From: Flavobacteriales bacterium
Lineage (GTDB): Bacteria; Bacteroidota; Bacteroidia; Flavobacteriales_D; UBA2798
NCBI GenBank assembly: GCA_019694795.1
Contig: JAIBBF010000011.1
Coordinates: forward strand, 1 to 64,000
Direction of reading: 5' to 3'
Length of the DNA: 64,000 nt
Shown here: positions 22,990 to 31,366 of the stretch, piece by piece
Numbering within the stretch: the stretch's first letter is position 1
Layout: every line of letters begins with the position of its first letter
The notes under the pieces: model-generated
Database searches by the model: none
What the model was told of the DNA's origin: nothing
What the model saw: the letters and a program-made list of their open reading frames with translations, nothing else
Made by a program: the position numbers and the translations under genes

Positions 22990-24222
22990 ATGAGCACCGA
23001 AATTATCATAACGATTTGCGTATTGCTGCTCATCGCCTATGTTTTCGATTTGAGTGCTTCTAAAACAAAAATTCCTTCCGTTATTTTATTGCTTGGTCTC
23101 GGCTGGCTGGTTCGCCGGGGAACGGAACTTTTTCATCTTCGGATGCCCGACCTTAATTCACTTTTACCCATTCTGGGAACCATCGGATTAATTATGATTG
23201 TTCTGGAAGGTTCAATGGAATTAAAAATAGACCGAAGTAAAAAGAAAATTGTCATTAATACTTTCCTTCTTTCGCTTATCCCGCTCCTATTGCTATCGTT
23301 TTTGATGTCGTACGGATTTTACCTGGCTTATCATGTAGATTTCAATAATGCGCTTTTAAATATTATTCCGCTCACCATCATCAGCAGTGCTATTGCAATA
23401 CCCTCGGTAAAAAAATCGCGCCCATATATCCGCGAGTTCATTACTTATGAAAGTAGTCTTTCTGACATTCTCGGAATTTTGTTTTTCAATTTTATGTTGG
23501 CCAATGAAGTGATCGACGGAAGTTCGTTTTTACATTTTGGACTTGATCTGATCATCATCTTTTTAATTTCATTGGTTGGCACCATTGGATTGGCTATGAT
23601 GTTAAACCGGATTGATCATCACATCAAGTATACGCCCATCATTTTATTGATCATTTTAACCTACGCCATCACCAAGGTGTATCATTTACCAGGACTAATT
23701 TTTATTCTCGTATTCGGAATTTTCCTGAGCAACCTTAATCTTTTGCAACGATTCAAAATCATACAGCGATTTCGTTTTAATGAAATTGAAGATGAAGTGT
23801 ATGCCTTTCATGAAATCACAACAGAAGCCGCATTTCTGATTCGCTCCTTGTTCTTCCTTCTGTTTGGATATCTCATCGAAACGCAGTCGCTGCTCAACAT
23901 TGAAACATTAGGCTGGTCGCTGGCGATTGTTGGCGTTATTTTTATCGTTCGCTTATTCCTCCTGTTTGCATTCCGACAACCCCTTATGCCCACCCTGTTT
24001 ATTGCGCCAAGGGGATTGATTACGATTTTACTTTTTTATTCCATCCCCGATGCCCGCAAAATTACAGGCGTAAACGATTCGCTGATTATTCAGGTTATTG
24101 TGCTTTCTGCGTTGTTAATGATTATCGGATTTATGTTTACCTCGGGAGAAAAAGAACTGAAAAACCCGGTCGCAGAAATTCAAGAGGAGAGTCCTGAAAG
24201 CAGCAGCAATGAAGAAATGTGA
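22990..24222 (+). CDS. Cation:proton antiporter (CPA family)
   Basis: A 410-residue polytopic protein with about 12 membrane segments, beginning IITICVLLLIAYVFDLSA. The segments run through LPILGTIGLIMIVLEGSME, a conserved core in CPA1 and CPA2 proteins where an acidic residue sits in the membrane, to the last, LIIQVIVLSALLMIIGFMF. The charged tail (KELKNPVAEIQEESPESSS) should be cytoplasmic. There are no TrkA-N or universal-stress domains. The ion (Na+ or K+) is not decidable. It is 54 bases after the hydroxylase gene. The stop codon overlaps a CRP-type palindrome serving the next gene. Confidence 0.88.
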   Translation: MSTEIIITICVLLLIAYVFDLSASKTKIPSVILLLGLGWLVRRGTELFHLRMPDLNSLLPILGTIGLIMIVLEGSMELKIDRSKKKIVINTFLLSLIPLLLLSFLMSYGFYLAYHVDFNNALLNIIPLTIISSAIAIPSVKKSRPYIREFITYESSLSDILGILFFNFMLANEVIDGSSFLHFGLDLIIIFLISLVGTIGLAMMLNRIDHHIKYTPIILLIILTYAITKVYHLPGLIFILVFGIFLSNLNLLQRFKIIQRFRFNEIEDEVYAFHEITTEAAFLIRSLFFLLFGYLIETQSLLNIETLGWSLAIVGVIFIVRLFLLFAFRQPLMPTLFIAPRGLITILLFYSIPDARKITGVNDSLIIQVIVLSALLMIIGFMFTSGEKELKNPVAEIQEESPESSSNEEM

Positions 24223-24235
24223 CTTAAATCACATT
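24216..24235 (+). promoter_or_regulatory. Perfect CRP/FNR-type palindrome upstream of the multicopper oxidase
   Basis: AATGTGA, six bases, then TCACATT: the seven-base arms are exact inverted repeats and include the classical CRP consensus TGTGA-N6-TCACA. It overlaps the stop codon of the antiporter. A weak -7 box, TAAGTTTA, at 24255-24262 puts the palindrome centre (24225.5) about 40 bases before the predicted start, the class II activator position. Confidence 0.6.
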
Positions 24236-24273
24236 AGCAGATTTTGATTCTTATTAAGTTTAAAGAAAAAAAC

Positions 24274-25971
24274 ATGCGTTATTTTCTGGCTGGAATCATT
24301 CTTTTAAATTCCATATTTTCCTTTTCACAAAATGCTCTTTTTATACCGGATACGATTTCGGGAACTTCATTTTCGCTTCAACTTCAACAAGGAAGCACTA
24401 ATTTTTATAGCGGAATCACCACCTCCACCATGGGAGTAAACGGCAATCTACTTGGCCCAACTTTATTTATGAATCAACATGATTTCGTAAGTATCCAGGT
24501 AGAAAATCAAATAGGCGACACCACAACGATTCACTGGCATGGAATGCATGTTTCGCCAAGTAACGACGGGGGACCACACACCGTGATATTACCTGGTCAA
24601 ACCTGGAATCCTCAATTCACTGTTTTAGATAAAGCATCTACCTATTGGTATCATCCGCATCTTCATATGCGAACCAATGAACATGTTCAAAAAGGAATAG
24701 CGGGATTAATCATTGTAAGAGACCAGGAAGAAGCAGCTTTGTTGTTACCTCGTAAATATGGAATTGACGATTTCCCAATGGTAATTCAAACCAAAGCATT
24801 TGATGTTAATGGAGAAATCGTTACAACGCAAACCGCACTGGACACTTCTTTAATGATTAATGGAACGGTTGATCCGTATCTGGATGTTCCTGCTCAGGTG
24901 GTAAGATTCAGGGTTTTAAATGGCTCCTCCGAGCGAGTATATTATTTAGGCTTGAGTAACAATCAAAGCTTTTACCAAATCGGATCAGACGGAGGATTAT
25001 TATCCTCCCCCGTTGCATTAAGCCGATTACAATTAGCACCAGGAGAACGCGCAGAAATATTAATTGATTTCAGTGCATTAAATGGTCAAAATATTTCTCT
25101 GATCAGTTATGGTGCCGAACTCCCGAATGCTATTTATGGTGCTGCTCAACCAGGCATGGGCGGTGGACAAGTAATTCCCAATTACACGTCTAATCCTCTA
25201 AACGGTTCAAACTTCAGCTTAATCGAATATCACGTTGGATCACCAACGTCAAATCCAATTTCTACCATTCCAACCAGTCTGGTTACCCATAGCCCCTGGC
25301 AGGAAGCAAATGCTCAAGCCACAAGATCATTAACATTTACACCGGTGACCATGGGCCCTGGTGCAATTAATGGTCCCTTTTTAATCAATAACATGGCTTT
25401 CGATATGATGATGATCAATTATTATATTCCTTTTGAAAATATCGAAGTCTGGTCCTTAACCAATCAATCTCCCATTGCGCACCCATTCCATATTCATGAT
25501 GTGCAGTTTTATATTCTGGATATAAACGGCGTACCCCCTTCGCCATCATTACAAGGAAGGAAAGATGTAGTATTAGTTCCGGCAGGAAATACAACGGTTC
25601 GTTTTATTACCCGTTTCGAAGACCATTTTAATGATACCCTTCCCTATATGTATCATTGTCACATGTTAACTCATGAAGACATGGGAATGATGGGACAGTT
25701 TATTGTAAATGGCCCAACCGCTATCCAGGAAAATGAAAAACCTGCAGCAACAATAATTTATCAATCCAGTCTCTCTTCCATCCTTATAGAAACGCCCTCA
25801 ATTTTAAATAATGAAATTTTAGAAATTTTTGATGTGAGCGGTAAAAAAATCAGTCAACACTTTTATTCAGGAAACAGATTGCAAGTTGATGTTTCATCAT
25901 TTTCCGATGGGATTTATTTTATCCACTTTAAATCGGATGTGTACAAAAATGAAAAGTTTATTAAATGGTAA
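24274..25971 (+). CDS. Multicopper oxidase with T9SS sorting domain
   Basis: A laccase/CueO-type enzyme that oxidises substrates by passing electrons through one type 1 and a trinuclear copper site to oxygen. Copper ligands are seen in HWHGMHV, WYHPHLHM, HPFHIHDVQ and YHCHMLTHEDMGMMG, the His-Cys-His and axial Met block. Signal peptide: MRYFLAGIILLNSIFSFSQ. Residues about 490-565 add a T9SS type A sorting domain (LEIFDVSGKKISQ, then FSDGIYFIHFKSD). The enzyme would then be exported beyond the outer membrane rather than stay periplasmic. The ATG at 24274 has the AAAGAAAAAAAC purine run; a TTG start ten codons earlier is unlikely. It abuts the convergent thioesterase gene with no spacer. Confidence 0.92.
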   Translation: MRYFLAGIILLNSIFSFSQNALFIPDTISGTSFSLQLQQGSTNFYSGITTSTMGVNGNLLGPTLFMNQHDFVSIQVENQIGDTTTIHWHGMHVSPSNDGGPHTVILPGQTWNPQFTVLDKASTYWYHPHLHMRTNEHVQKGIAGLIIVRDQEEAALLLPRKYGIDDFPMVIQTKAFDVNGEIVTTQTALDTSLMINGTVDPYLDVPAQVVRFRVLNGSSERVYYLGLSNNQSFYQIGSDGGLLSSPVALSRLQLAPGERAEILIDFSALNGQNISLISYGAELPNAIYGAAQPGMGGGQVIPNYTSNPLNGSNFSLIEYHVGSPTSNPISTIPTSLVTHSPWQEANAQATRSLTFTPVTMGPGAINGPFLINNMAFDMMMINYYIPFENIEVWSLTNQSPIAHPFHIHDVQFYILDINGVPPSPSLQGRKDVVLVPAGNTTVRFITRFEDHFNDTLPYMYHCHMLTHEDMGMMGQFIVNGPTAIQENEKPAATIIYQSSLSSILIETPSILNNEILEIFDVSGKKISQHFYSGNRLQVDVSSFSDGIYFIHFKSDVYKNEKFIKW

Positions 25972-26391
25972 TTATAAACTGGCTATTCTAATTTTTGAGC
26001 GGACAAATTCTCCGCTTCCGGTTGCGACTAATTTATTTTCTTCATTTCTGATTTCACTCTCCGCATAAAACACATTGTTTTCTTCGCGCAGAAAAGTCCC
26101 TCTTGCAAAAAGTTTTCCGCCACTTACCGGTCGTAATAATTTTACCTCGAACCGCGTGGTTAGAATAAAAAATTCTTCTTCACGTGAAGAACAGGCAAAA
26201 TAAGCTGAGTCGTCGAGCAACTTAAAATACATAGCGCCGTGCATGGCCATTCCTGCATGAAAGTGGGAAGGCTGTACTTCAAATTCGATGGTGCAGCTGT
26301 TTTCGCTTACAGTAATTTTTTGGAGAAGGGATTGATTAATGGGGCCACCATAATAAATCTGTTCCAGCTTCCGGTAGTGATGTTCATGCAT
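25972..26391 (-). CDS. PaaI-like thioesterase (hotdog fold)
   Basis: A 139-residue hotdog-fold protein. The helix and loop reading HAGMAMHGAMYFKLLDDSAYFAC match the PaaI/4HBT active-site segment, where a small residue and an acidic residue sit in HG...D. The strand sequence FILTTRFEVKLLRPVSGGKLFARGTFLR is the usual long beta-strand pair. It probably hydrolyses a thioester such as an acyl-CoA; the substrate is unknown. I chose ATG at 26391 because upstream codons lie in the terminator of the preceding gene. Having no space for a ribosome binding site after the T tract, it may depend on read-through or an internal promoter. Confidence 0.85.
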   Translation of the reverse strand: MHEHHYRKLEQIYYGGPINQSLLQKITVSENSCTIEFEVQPSHFHAGMAMHGAMYFKLLDDSAYFACSSREEEFFILTTRFEVKLLRPVSGGKLFARGTFLREENNVFYAESEIRNEENKLVATGSGEFVRSKIRIASL

Positions 26392-26422
26392 AAAAAAAAC
26401 GGTCACCTTGTGGATGACCGTT
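26392..26422 (-). terminator. Intrinsic terminator of the YceI-like lipoprotein operon
   Basis: Arms AACGGTCA (26398-26405) and TGACCGTT (26415-26422) are perfect over 8 bases with a 9-base loop. On the minus strand the hairpin is followed by a run of T (26397-26392). The thioesterase ATG begins at the next base. Confidence 0.8.
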
Positions 26423-26442
26423 CAATAATAACAGATTTTATT

Positions 26443-27108
26443 TTATTCTGCGCATGTTTTATGCAATGTGGTAGAAATAATAATGGTAACATCCGGCCAA
26501 ACCTTCGTAATACCATCTGTTCCGGTATGGTTCTTTTTACACGCTTCGGTAATCGCTTTAACCGATTCTTGTCCATTCCAATCCTCCAGATTAATATCGG
26601 CTTTCAGCGTAACTTTTTCACCTTCCCAGGTAGCAGGAACTTCAACATCTTTTTCAATTTCGTTCATCTTGATGCTGATGGTAAACATTGATCCATCTGC
26701 ATTGATGCTTTTTACACTTCCTGTGATTTCGGAAGTCGATTTCATTTTGCCGAATACAAACTTTACAATTTTTTCATTTCTGCCTTTATCGTTTGTCTCT
26801 GTACTTGCGGTATAAATTTTAAATGCGGCATTTTTAAACACATTTTGCATAGTGTCCGCATCACCGGTACCGGTGACCTCGGTAGAATCGAAGCGACCTT
26901 TTACGCCCGCTTTTTCGGTGAATTTATAGGCAATCCATTCAACACGGGTAGAATCGTGCTGATAAGAATAAGTACAAACCGGCGCTTTGGGTTCTTCTAC
27001 TTTTGCTGTAGAGTCGGCCGATTTTTCTTCTTTTTTTTCTTCTCCTCCGCCGCAGGAAACCATCGCCAGGGAAGAGATTGTAAGTAATGAGAACAGAATT
27101 TTTTTCAT
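26443..27108 (-). CDS. YceI-like lipoprotein
   Basis: A lipoprotein signal with lipobox LAMVSC makes it a likely outer-membrane or periplasmic lipoprotein, with residues 20-40 a Lys/Glu-rich linker. The mature domain, from about residue 50, begins STRVEWIAYKFTEKAGVKGRF. It continues with strands FKIYTASTETNDKGRNEKIV and KVTLKADINLEDWN, which fit the YceI-type lipocalin-like fold that binds isoprenoid or fatty-acid chains in other proteins. It follows the biotin carrier gene after 9 bases and the operon ends at the adjacent terminator. Function unknown. Confidence 0.85.
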   Translation of the reverse strand: MKKILFSLLTISSLAMVSCGGGEEKKEEKSADSTAKVEEPKAPVCTYSYQHDSTRVEWIAYKFTEKAGVKGRFDSTEVTGTGDADTMQNVFKNAAFKIYTASTETNDKGRNEKIVKFVFGKMKSTSEITGSVKSINADGSMFTISIKMNEIEKDVEVPATWEGEKVTLKADINLEDWNGQESVKAITEACKKNHTGTDGITKVWPDVTIIISTTLHKTCAE

Positions 27109-27117
27109 AATGATTTT

Positions 27118-27618
27118 TTATTCAAAGGTGATTAGGACCTGATTTTTTTCTACGGCAGTACCTTTCGTAACAACAATGGATTTTACGACTGCATCACCGG
27201 GTGATTTGAGTACGTTCTCCATTTTCATTGCTTCTAAAACAAGTAAAGCCTGATCTTTGTTCACGCTATCGCCGGGTTTAACCATTACATCCAATACCAT
27301 TCCAGGCATTGGAGCTTTCATTTCTTTTACGGCTTTGGCGGTAACGTTCATTCCGAGAGAGGACAATAACTCATCGTATTTGTCGCGCAACTCAAGATTG
27401 TATTTATTCCCGTTCACCAATACCTGCATCGTTTTGGTTTGCGGATCGTGCTTTATCACATCCACCGTGTAAGAATGGCCATCCTTTAACAGATGAAACG
27501 TTCCTTCCTTTACGGGTTTCAGATCTATAAACGAAGTATTGCCATTGATTTCAACACTTTCGTCCCCGGGGTTTGTAACAACAAACTCCTGCTTTCCATT
27601 TACTTTAACTTTTATCAC
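27118..27618 (-). CDS. Biotin carboxyl carrier protein of an acyl-CoA carboxylase (GTG start)
   Basis: Residues about 95-166 are a biotinyl domain; the biotinylated lysine is K132 in LLVLEAMKMENV. Residues 1-90 resemble the BT-like domain found before biotinyl domains in propionyl- or methylcrotonyl-CoA carboxylases of Bacteroidota. The start is GTG at 27618; no ATG is near. Normally such a protein is encoded with biotin carboxylase and carboxyltransferase genes, but none is adjacent, so this is an orphan subunit, or its partners lie elsewhere. Upstream is a plausible promoter; downstream is the YceI-like lipoprotein gene, cotranscribed. Confidence 0.85.
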   Translation of the reverse strand: MIKVKVNGKQEFVVTNPGDESVEINGNTSFIDLKPVKEGTFHLLKDGHSYTVDVIKHDPQTKTMQVLVNGNKYNLELRDKYDELLSSLGMNVTAKAVKEMKAPMPGMVLDVMVKPGDSVNKDQALLVLEAMKMENVLKSPGDAVVKSIVVTKGTAVEKNQVLITFE

Positions 27619-27643
27619 AACCGTTGGTAATTCAAAAACAACG

Positions 27644-27673
27644 CTAAACTACGAATTTGGCCACATATACAAA
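27644..27673 (-). promoter_or_regulatory. Promoter of the biotin carrier and lipoprotein operon
   Basis: On the minus strand TTTG (27673-27670), an 18-base spacer, then TAGTTTAG (27651-27644), one mismatch from TAnnTTTG. The transcript would start about 20 bases before the GTG at 27618. Confidence 0.5.
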
Positions 27674-27728
27674 GGACTTCGTCAGAATCCCTCTTTTTCA
27701 GCATATTTGATGAGCGAAAATCCACGAT

Positions 27729-30413
27729 ATGAAACATGTAATTACGGCCGGCCTGAGCGCCCTGTTATTAATGAGTGCCTGTAAAACAGGATCCAAAGAA
27801 ACAAGTAAGCAAACCGGAGGCAAAGATCCGGTATCGAACATTGCCCCTACGGCCAATAACCAGAAGAAAGACGGCGACCCCGAACCGCACCGTCCGCGTT
27901 ACAATCCTTCGGCCACCCGCGAAAACGATATTATTCATACCAAACTCGAGGTAAAATTTGATTTCAGCAAAGCCCATTTGCTCGGAAAAGCCACCATCGA
28001 TGCGCGTCCCTATTTCTATCCCACCTCCATTCTGGAACTCGATGCGAAAAATTTCGACATCCATAAAGTCCAGATCCTCAACGGCGGAAACGCTAAGGAT
28101 CTCACCTATGAATACGATGGTCTGAAATTGAAAATTAAACTCGACCGCGAGTATAAAAACACCGAGATCTATCAGGTAATGATCGATTATACCGCTAAAC
28201 CGAACGAAAGAGAAACCGGAGGAAGCGCTGCCATATCGAGTGATAAAGGATTGTATTTTATTAATCCCGATGGTAAGGACGGCAACAAGCATGTTGAAAT
28301 CTGGACGCAAGGAGAAACGGAAGCAAACTCGTGTTGGTTTCCGACTTTCGATAAGCCCAATGAAAAAATGACACATGAAATTTACATCACCATTCGTGAT
28401 GATTTTAAAACGCTTTCGAATGGATTATTGGTTGAATCGAAAAAAAATTCCGACGGCACACGCACCGATCATTGGAAGATGTCGAAACCCCATGCTCCCT
28501 ATCTCGTTATGATGGCCATTGGTGATTTTGCTGTAGTAAAAGACAAATGGAAAAAACAAAACGGCCAGGAAATGGAAGTTTCCTATTACGTGGAAAAAGA
28601 ATACGAACAATACGCCCGCGATATTTTTGGAAAAACTCCGAAAATGATTGAGTATTTCTCCAAGCGTTTAGGTGTGGAATATCCATGGGAAAAATATGCG
28701 CAAATTGTAGTCCGCGATTATGTATCAGGTGCAATGGAAAATACAACGGCAACTATACATGGCGACTTTTTATATCAAACCAAACGTGAGCTTTTAGACG
28801 GACACAATGAATCCATCATTGCGCACGAATTATTTCACCACTGGTTCGGCGATTTAGTTACCTGCGAATCCTGGGCGAATCTTCCCCTGAACGAATCATT
28901 TGCAAATTACAGTCAGTTCTTATGGGACGAGTACGAACATGGCGCTGATGAAGCAGATCACTATGCCTTTGTAGAAATGAACGGATATATTTTATCTACC
29001 AAACAAGGTGGTTATGCCGATATGATTCGTTTTAATTATTCCGACAAAGAAGAAATGTTTGATGGTCACTCCTACAATAAAGGCGGACGTATTTTACACA
29101 TGCTGCGTAACGTTGTTGGAGATGATGCATTCTTTGAATCGATCCGCGTTTACCTTACGGATAATCAATTTCAACCTGCCGAGATGCATCAATTGCGTTT
29201 GGCTTTTGAAAAAGTTACCGGCGAAGACATGAACTGGTTTTTCAATCAGTGGTTTTATGCAAAAGGACATCCTCTTTTAAAATTCACGCAGAAGTATGAG
29301 GAGTCGAAAGGCAGAGTTGCGGTAATGATAGAGCAAAAACAAAACTTTCAGGAAGTTCCTTTGTATTTACTTCCCATTGATATCGATGTTTATACTTCAA
29401 CCGGAAAATTCACTCATAGTGTAAAAGCAGAGAACAGAATTGATACTTTTTATATCAACGTAAACGAAAAACCATTGCTGGTAAATGTCGACTCCCGCAA
29501 AATTCTCCTCTGCGAAAAAGAAGACGTTAAACCGCTTGAACAATGGATTTACCAATATTATAATGGTCCGAAATACCTCGACCGCAGAGAGGCCATTGAA
29601 GAATGCGGAAAAAGCAGCGATGAAAAAGCGCACAAAGTTTTAGTGGATGCCTTAAACGATAAATCGCCTTTCCTTCGCGAATTGGCTATGAAAAATTTAA
29701 AGCGCGCCATGAAAACGCAAAAGGATGCTATTCATGATAAGCTTGCCGGTATATCTAAAAACGATCCGAAACCAAGCGTTCGTGCTACTGCGATTCGTCA
29801 ACTTTCTAAAAACTTTAGCGACGATAAAAGCTTAACTGATATTTACGAAATGGCGGTTAAGGATTCTTCCTATAATGTTTTATCTGCGGGATTGGAAGCT
29901 ATTTCTCATGTGGATGAAAAACGTGCCATGGAATTATCGAAACAATTTGAAAAGGAAAAGAATAATGATGTCCGCATGACCGTTGCAGAAATTTATGCAG
30001 AACATGGTGGTGTGGCAGAACATGAATTCTTCCTTGAGAACCTTCGCAACATGAGCGGTTTTTCGAAATACGAATTCCTGACCATTTACAGCAATTACTT
30101 AAAACGTCAGCCTGATGCAGAAATCGAAAAAGGATTAAAAATCTTTGAAGAAACTGCAAGAAATGGAAGTCCATGGTGGCTCAAGTTTTCCGGTTACCAA
30201 CAATTATCTTCTTTCCAGGGCTATTACAGCAAAGTTGAATTAGAAATGACAACGAATGCAGAAAGCCTGAGAAAAGAAGGAAAAAACATGGAGGCAGATC
30301 AGGCACAAAGTGAGGCTGTAAAAGCGAAAAACAAGAGTGAAGAAATTGCCAAAATGATTAATGATTTAAAGGCCAAGGAAACCGATAAAAACATTCTTCA
30401 ATTCATTAAATAA
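27729..30413 (+). CDS. M1 family metallo-aminopeptidase lipoprotein with HEAT-like C-terminal region
   Basis: A zinc aminopeptidase that removes N-terminal residues from peptides. A lipobox (LLLMSAC) predicts a lipoprotein anchored in an outer or inner membrane. The exopeptidase motif GAMEN lies near residue 335 and the zinc site is HELFH (H366, H370) with E389 nineteen residues on, the standard M1 spacing. Residues about 60-270 form the beta-sandwich N-domain. From about 620 to 790 the sequence is helical with HEAT-like repeats (SSDEKAHKVLVDALND, then KPSVRATAIRQLSKNF). The length of 894 residues is typical. A bidirectional terminator separates it from the next operon. Confidence 0.93.
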   Translation: MKHVITAGLSALLLMSACKTGSKETSKQTGGKDPVSNIAPTANNQKKDGDPEPHRPRYNPSATRENDIIHTKLEVKFDFSKAHLLGKATIDARPYFYPTSILELDAKNFDIHKVQILNGGNAKDLTYEYDGLKLKIKLDREYKNTEIYQVMIDYTAKPNERETGGSAAISSDKGLYFINPDGKDGNKHVEIWTQGETEANSCWFPTFDKPNEKMTHEIYITIRDDFKTLSNGLLVESKKNSDGTRTDHWKMSKPHAPYLVMMAIGDFAVVKDKWKKQNGQEMEVSYYVEKEYEQYARDIFGKTPKMIEYFSKRLGVEYPWEKYAQIVVRDYVSGAMENTTATIHGDFLYQTKRELLDGHNESIIAHELFHHWFGDLVTCESWANLPLNESFANYSQFLWDEYEHGADEADHYAFVEMNGYILSTKQGGYADMIRFNYSDKEEMFDGHSYNKGGRILHMLRNVVGDDAFFESIRVYLTDNQFQPAEMHQLRLAFEKVTGEDMNWFFNQWFYAKGHPLLKFTQKYEESKGRVAVMIEQKQNFQEVPLYLLPIDIDVYTSTGKFTHSVKAENRIDTFYINVNEKPLLVNVDSRKILLCEKEDVKPLEQWIYQYYNGPKYLDRREAIEECGKSSDEKAHKVLVDALNDKSPFLRELAMKNLKRAMKTQKDAIHDKLAGISKNDPKPSVRATAIRQLSKNFSDDKSLTDIYEMAVKDSSYNVLSAGLEAISHVDEKRAMELSKQFEKEKNNDVRMTVAEIYAEHGGVAEHEFFLENLRNMSGFSKYEFLTIYSNYLKRQPDAEIEKGLKIFEETARNGSPWWLKFSGYQQLSSFQGYYSKVELEMTTNAESLRKEGKNMEADQAQSEAVKAKNKSEEIAKMINDLKAKETDKNILQFIK

Positions 30414-30418
30414 AAAAG

Positions 30419-30445
30419 AAAGCCCCGAAGTACCGGGGCTTTTTT
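30419..30445. terminator. Bidirectional intrinsic terminator between convergent genes
   Basis: Arms AAAGCCCCG (30419-30427) and CGGGGCTTT (30434-30442) pair perfectly over 9 bases, with six T after the hairpin on the plus strand and a run of A before it. It can end both the aminopeptidase transcript and the purN operon transcript. Confidence 0.9.
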
Positions 30446-30890
30446 ATTCTACCTGTGTAATCGGAAGATTTGTCCACGCCGATAAATCGCGCTGCAGATT
30501 TTCATTTCCTTCCAATAATACTAAGCGATTACTGTTTAGTTGTAGTGCAAGGACTTTTGTTTTTGCTTTGTGCTCATAATACAACAGCGCCACGATTTCC
30601 TCTTTAAAAATGATTTCCGTATTCTGTTTGTAGCGGGTAATTTTCAACTCGCCATTATTCATTTCAATTTCGATAATCAGCGAAAATTTTTTACGCACCC
30701 AGTAGGCTAGTCCACCTAATACCACCAGCAATAAAGCGGAAAACAAGGCATTGCTTAAAGCAGATTGTTGATTGGAGAAGGCCACTATCGTGAACCAAAT
30801 AGCAAAAGCAGAACACAACACAAATAATAATAAGGTCATTCGGTTGCGTTTTTTTTGCAGTTCTATATTATGGGGAAACGAATGCCTCAT
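30444..30890 (-). CDS. Small membrane protein of unknown function, end of the purN operon
   Basis: A 148-residue protein. After a basic N-terminus, two hydrophobic segments are clear (LLLFVLCSAFAIWFTIVAF and ALFSALLLVVLGGLAYWV). The remaining C-terminal part is soluble with alternating beta strands (FSLIIEIEMNNGELKITRY, then VLALQLNSNRLVLLEGNE). It resembles a PH-like domain, which is a guess. Its ATG overlaps the rnhA stop by 4 bases, so it is the last gene of a four-gene operon. The stop abuts the bidirectional terminator. Confidence 0.75.
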   Translation of the reverse strand: MRHSFPHNIELQKKRNRMTLLLFVLCSAFAIWFTIVAFSNQQSALSNALFSALLLVVLGGLAYWVRKKFSLIIEIEMNNGELKITRYKQNTEIIFKEEIVALLYYEHKAKTKVLALQLNSNRLVLLEGNENLQRDLSAWTNLPITQVE

Positions 30891-31366
30891 TCGTCGAACA
30901 TGGATTTATCCTGTGCATTTTCATATCCTTCATCCACCAATAAAATAGGCAGGTCGGCTGCTGCAACCGCCATTTGGTCGCATCGTTCGTTATCCTTATG
31001 TCCGTTATGTCCTTTAATCCATTTGAACTTCACTTTGTGACGTTGATAGGCAGGGATAAATCGTCGCCACAGATCTGCATTTTTAGTTTTTTCAAATCCT
31101 TTTTTCTGCCAGTTCCATAACCATCCCTGTTCAACCGAATCCACCACATACTTCGAATCGGAAAACACCGTGACTTCATCTTGCGTTCCTTTCAGCATTT
31201 CCAGTGCAACAATTACAGCCATTAATTCCATCCGGTTATTCGTGGTTAAACGATAACCTTTTGCAACTTCTTTATGGTGACCACGCTCGGAGCGCAATAC
31301 AATTCCGTATCCTCCTCTTCCGGGATTTCCTTTCGCGGCACCATCGGTATATATGTGAACTTTCAT
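30887..31366 (-). CDS. rnhA: Ribonuclease HI
   Basis: Cuts the RNA strand of RNA-DNA hybrids. The catalytic carboxylates are D8 in IYTDGA, E46 in NNRMEL, D69 in FSDSKYV and D129 in NERCDQ, with H119 in WIKGHNG as the general-acid/base loop. The basic-protrusion region around WLWNWQKKGF is present as in E. coli RNase HI. Length, 159 residues, is normal. Its ATG overlaps the marC stop by 4 bases and its stop overlaps the next gene by 4 bases. Expression should follow the purN promoter. Confidence 0.95.
   Translation of the reverse strand: MKVHIYTDGAAKGNPGRGGYGIVLRSERGHHKEVAKGYRLTTNNRMELMAVIVALEMLKGTQDEVTVFSDSKYVVDSVEQGWLWNWQKKGFEKTKNADLWRRFIPAYQRHKVKFKWIKGHNGHKDNERCDQMAVAAADLPILLVDEGYENAQDKSMFDE

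Noticed and set aside
24244-24273. Ten extra N-terminal codons of the multicopper oxidase from a TTG start
   Set aside because: A clean signal peptide begins at the ATG 24274, and the upstream segment would bury it behind basic residues.
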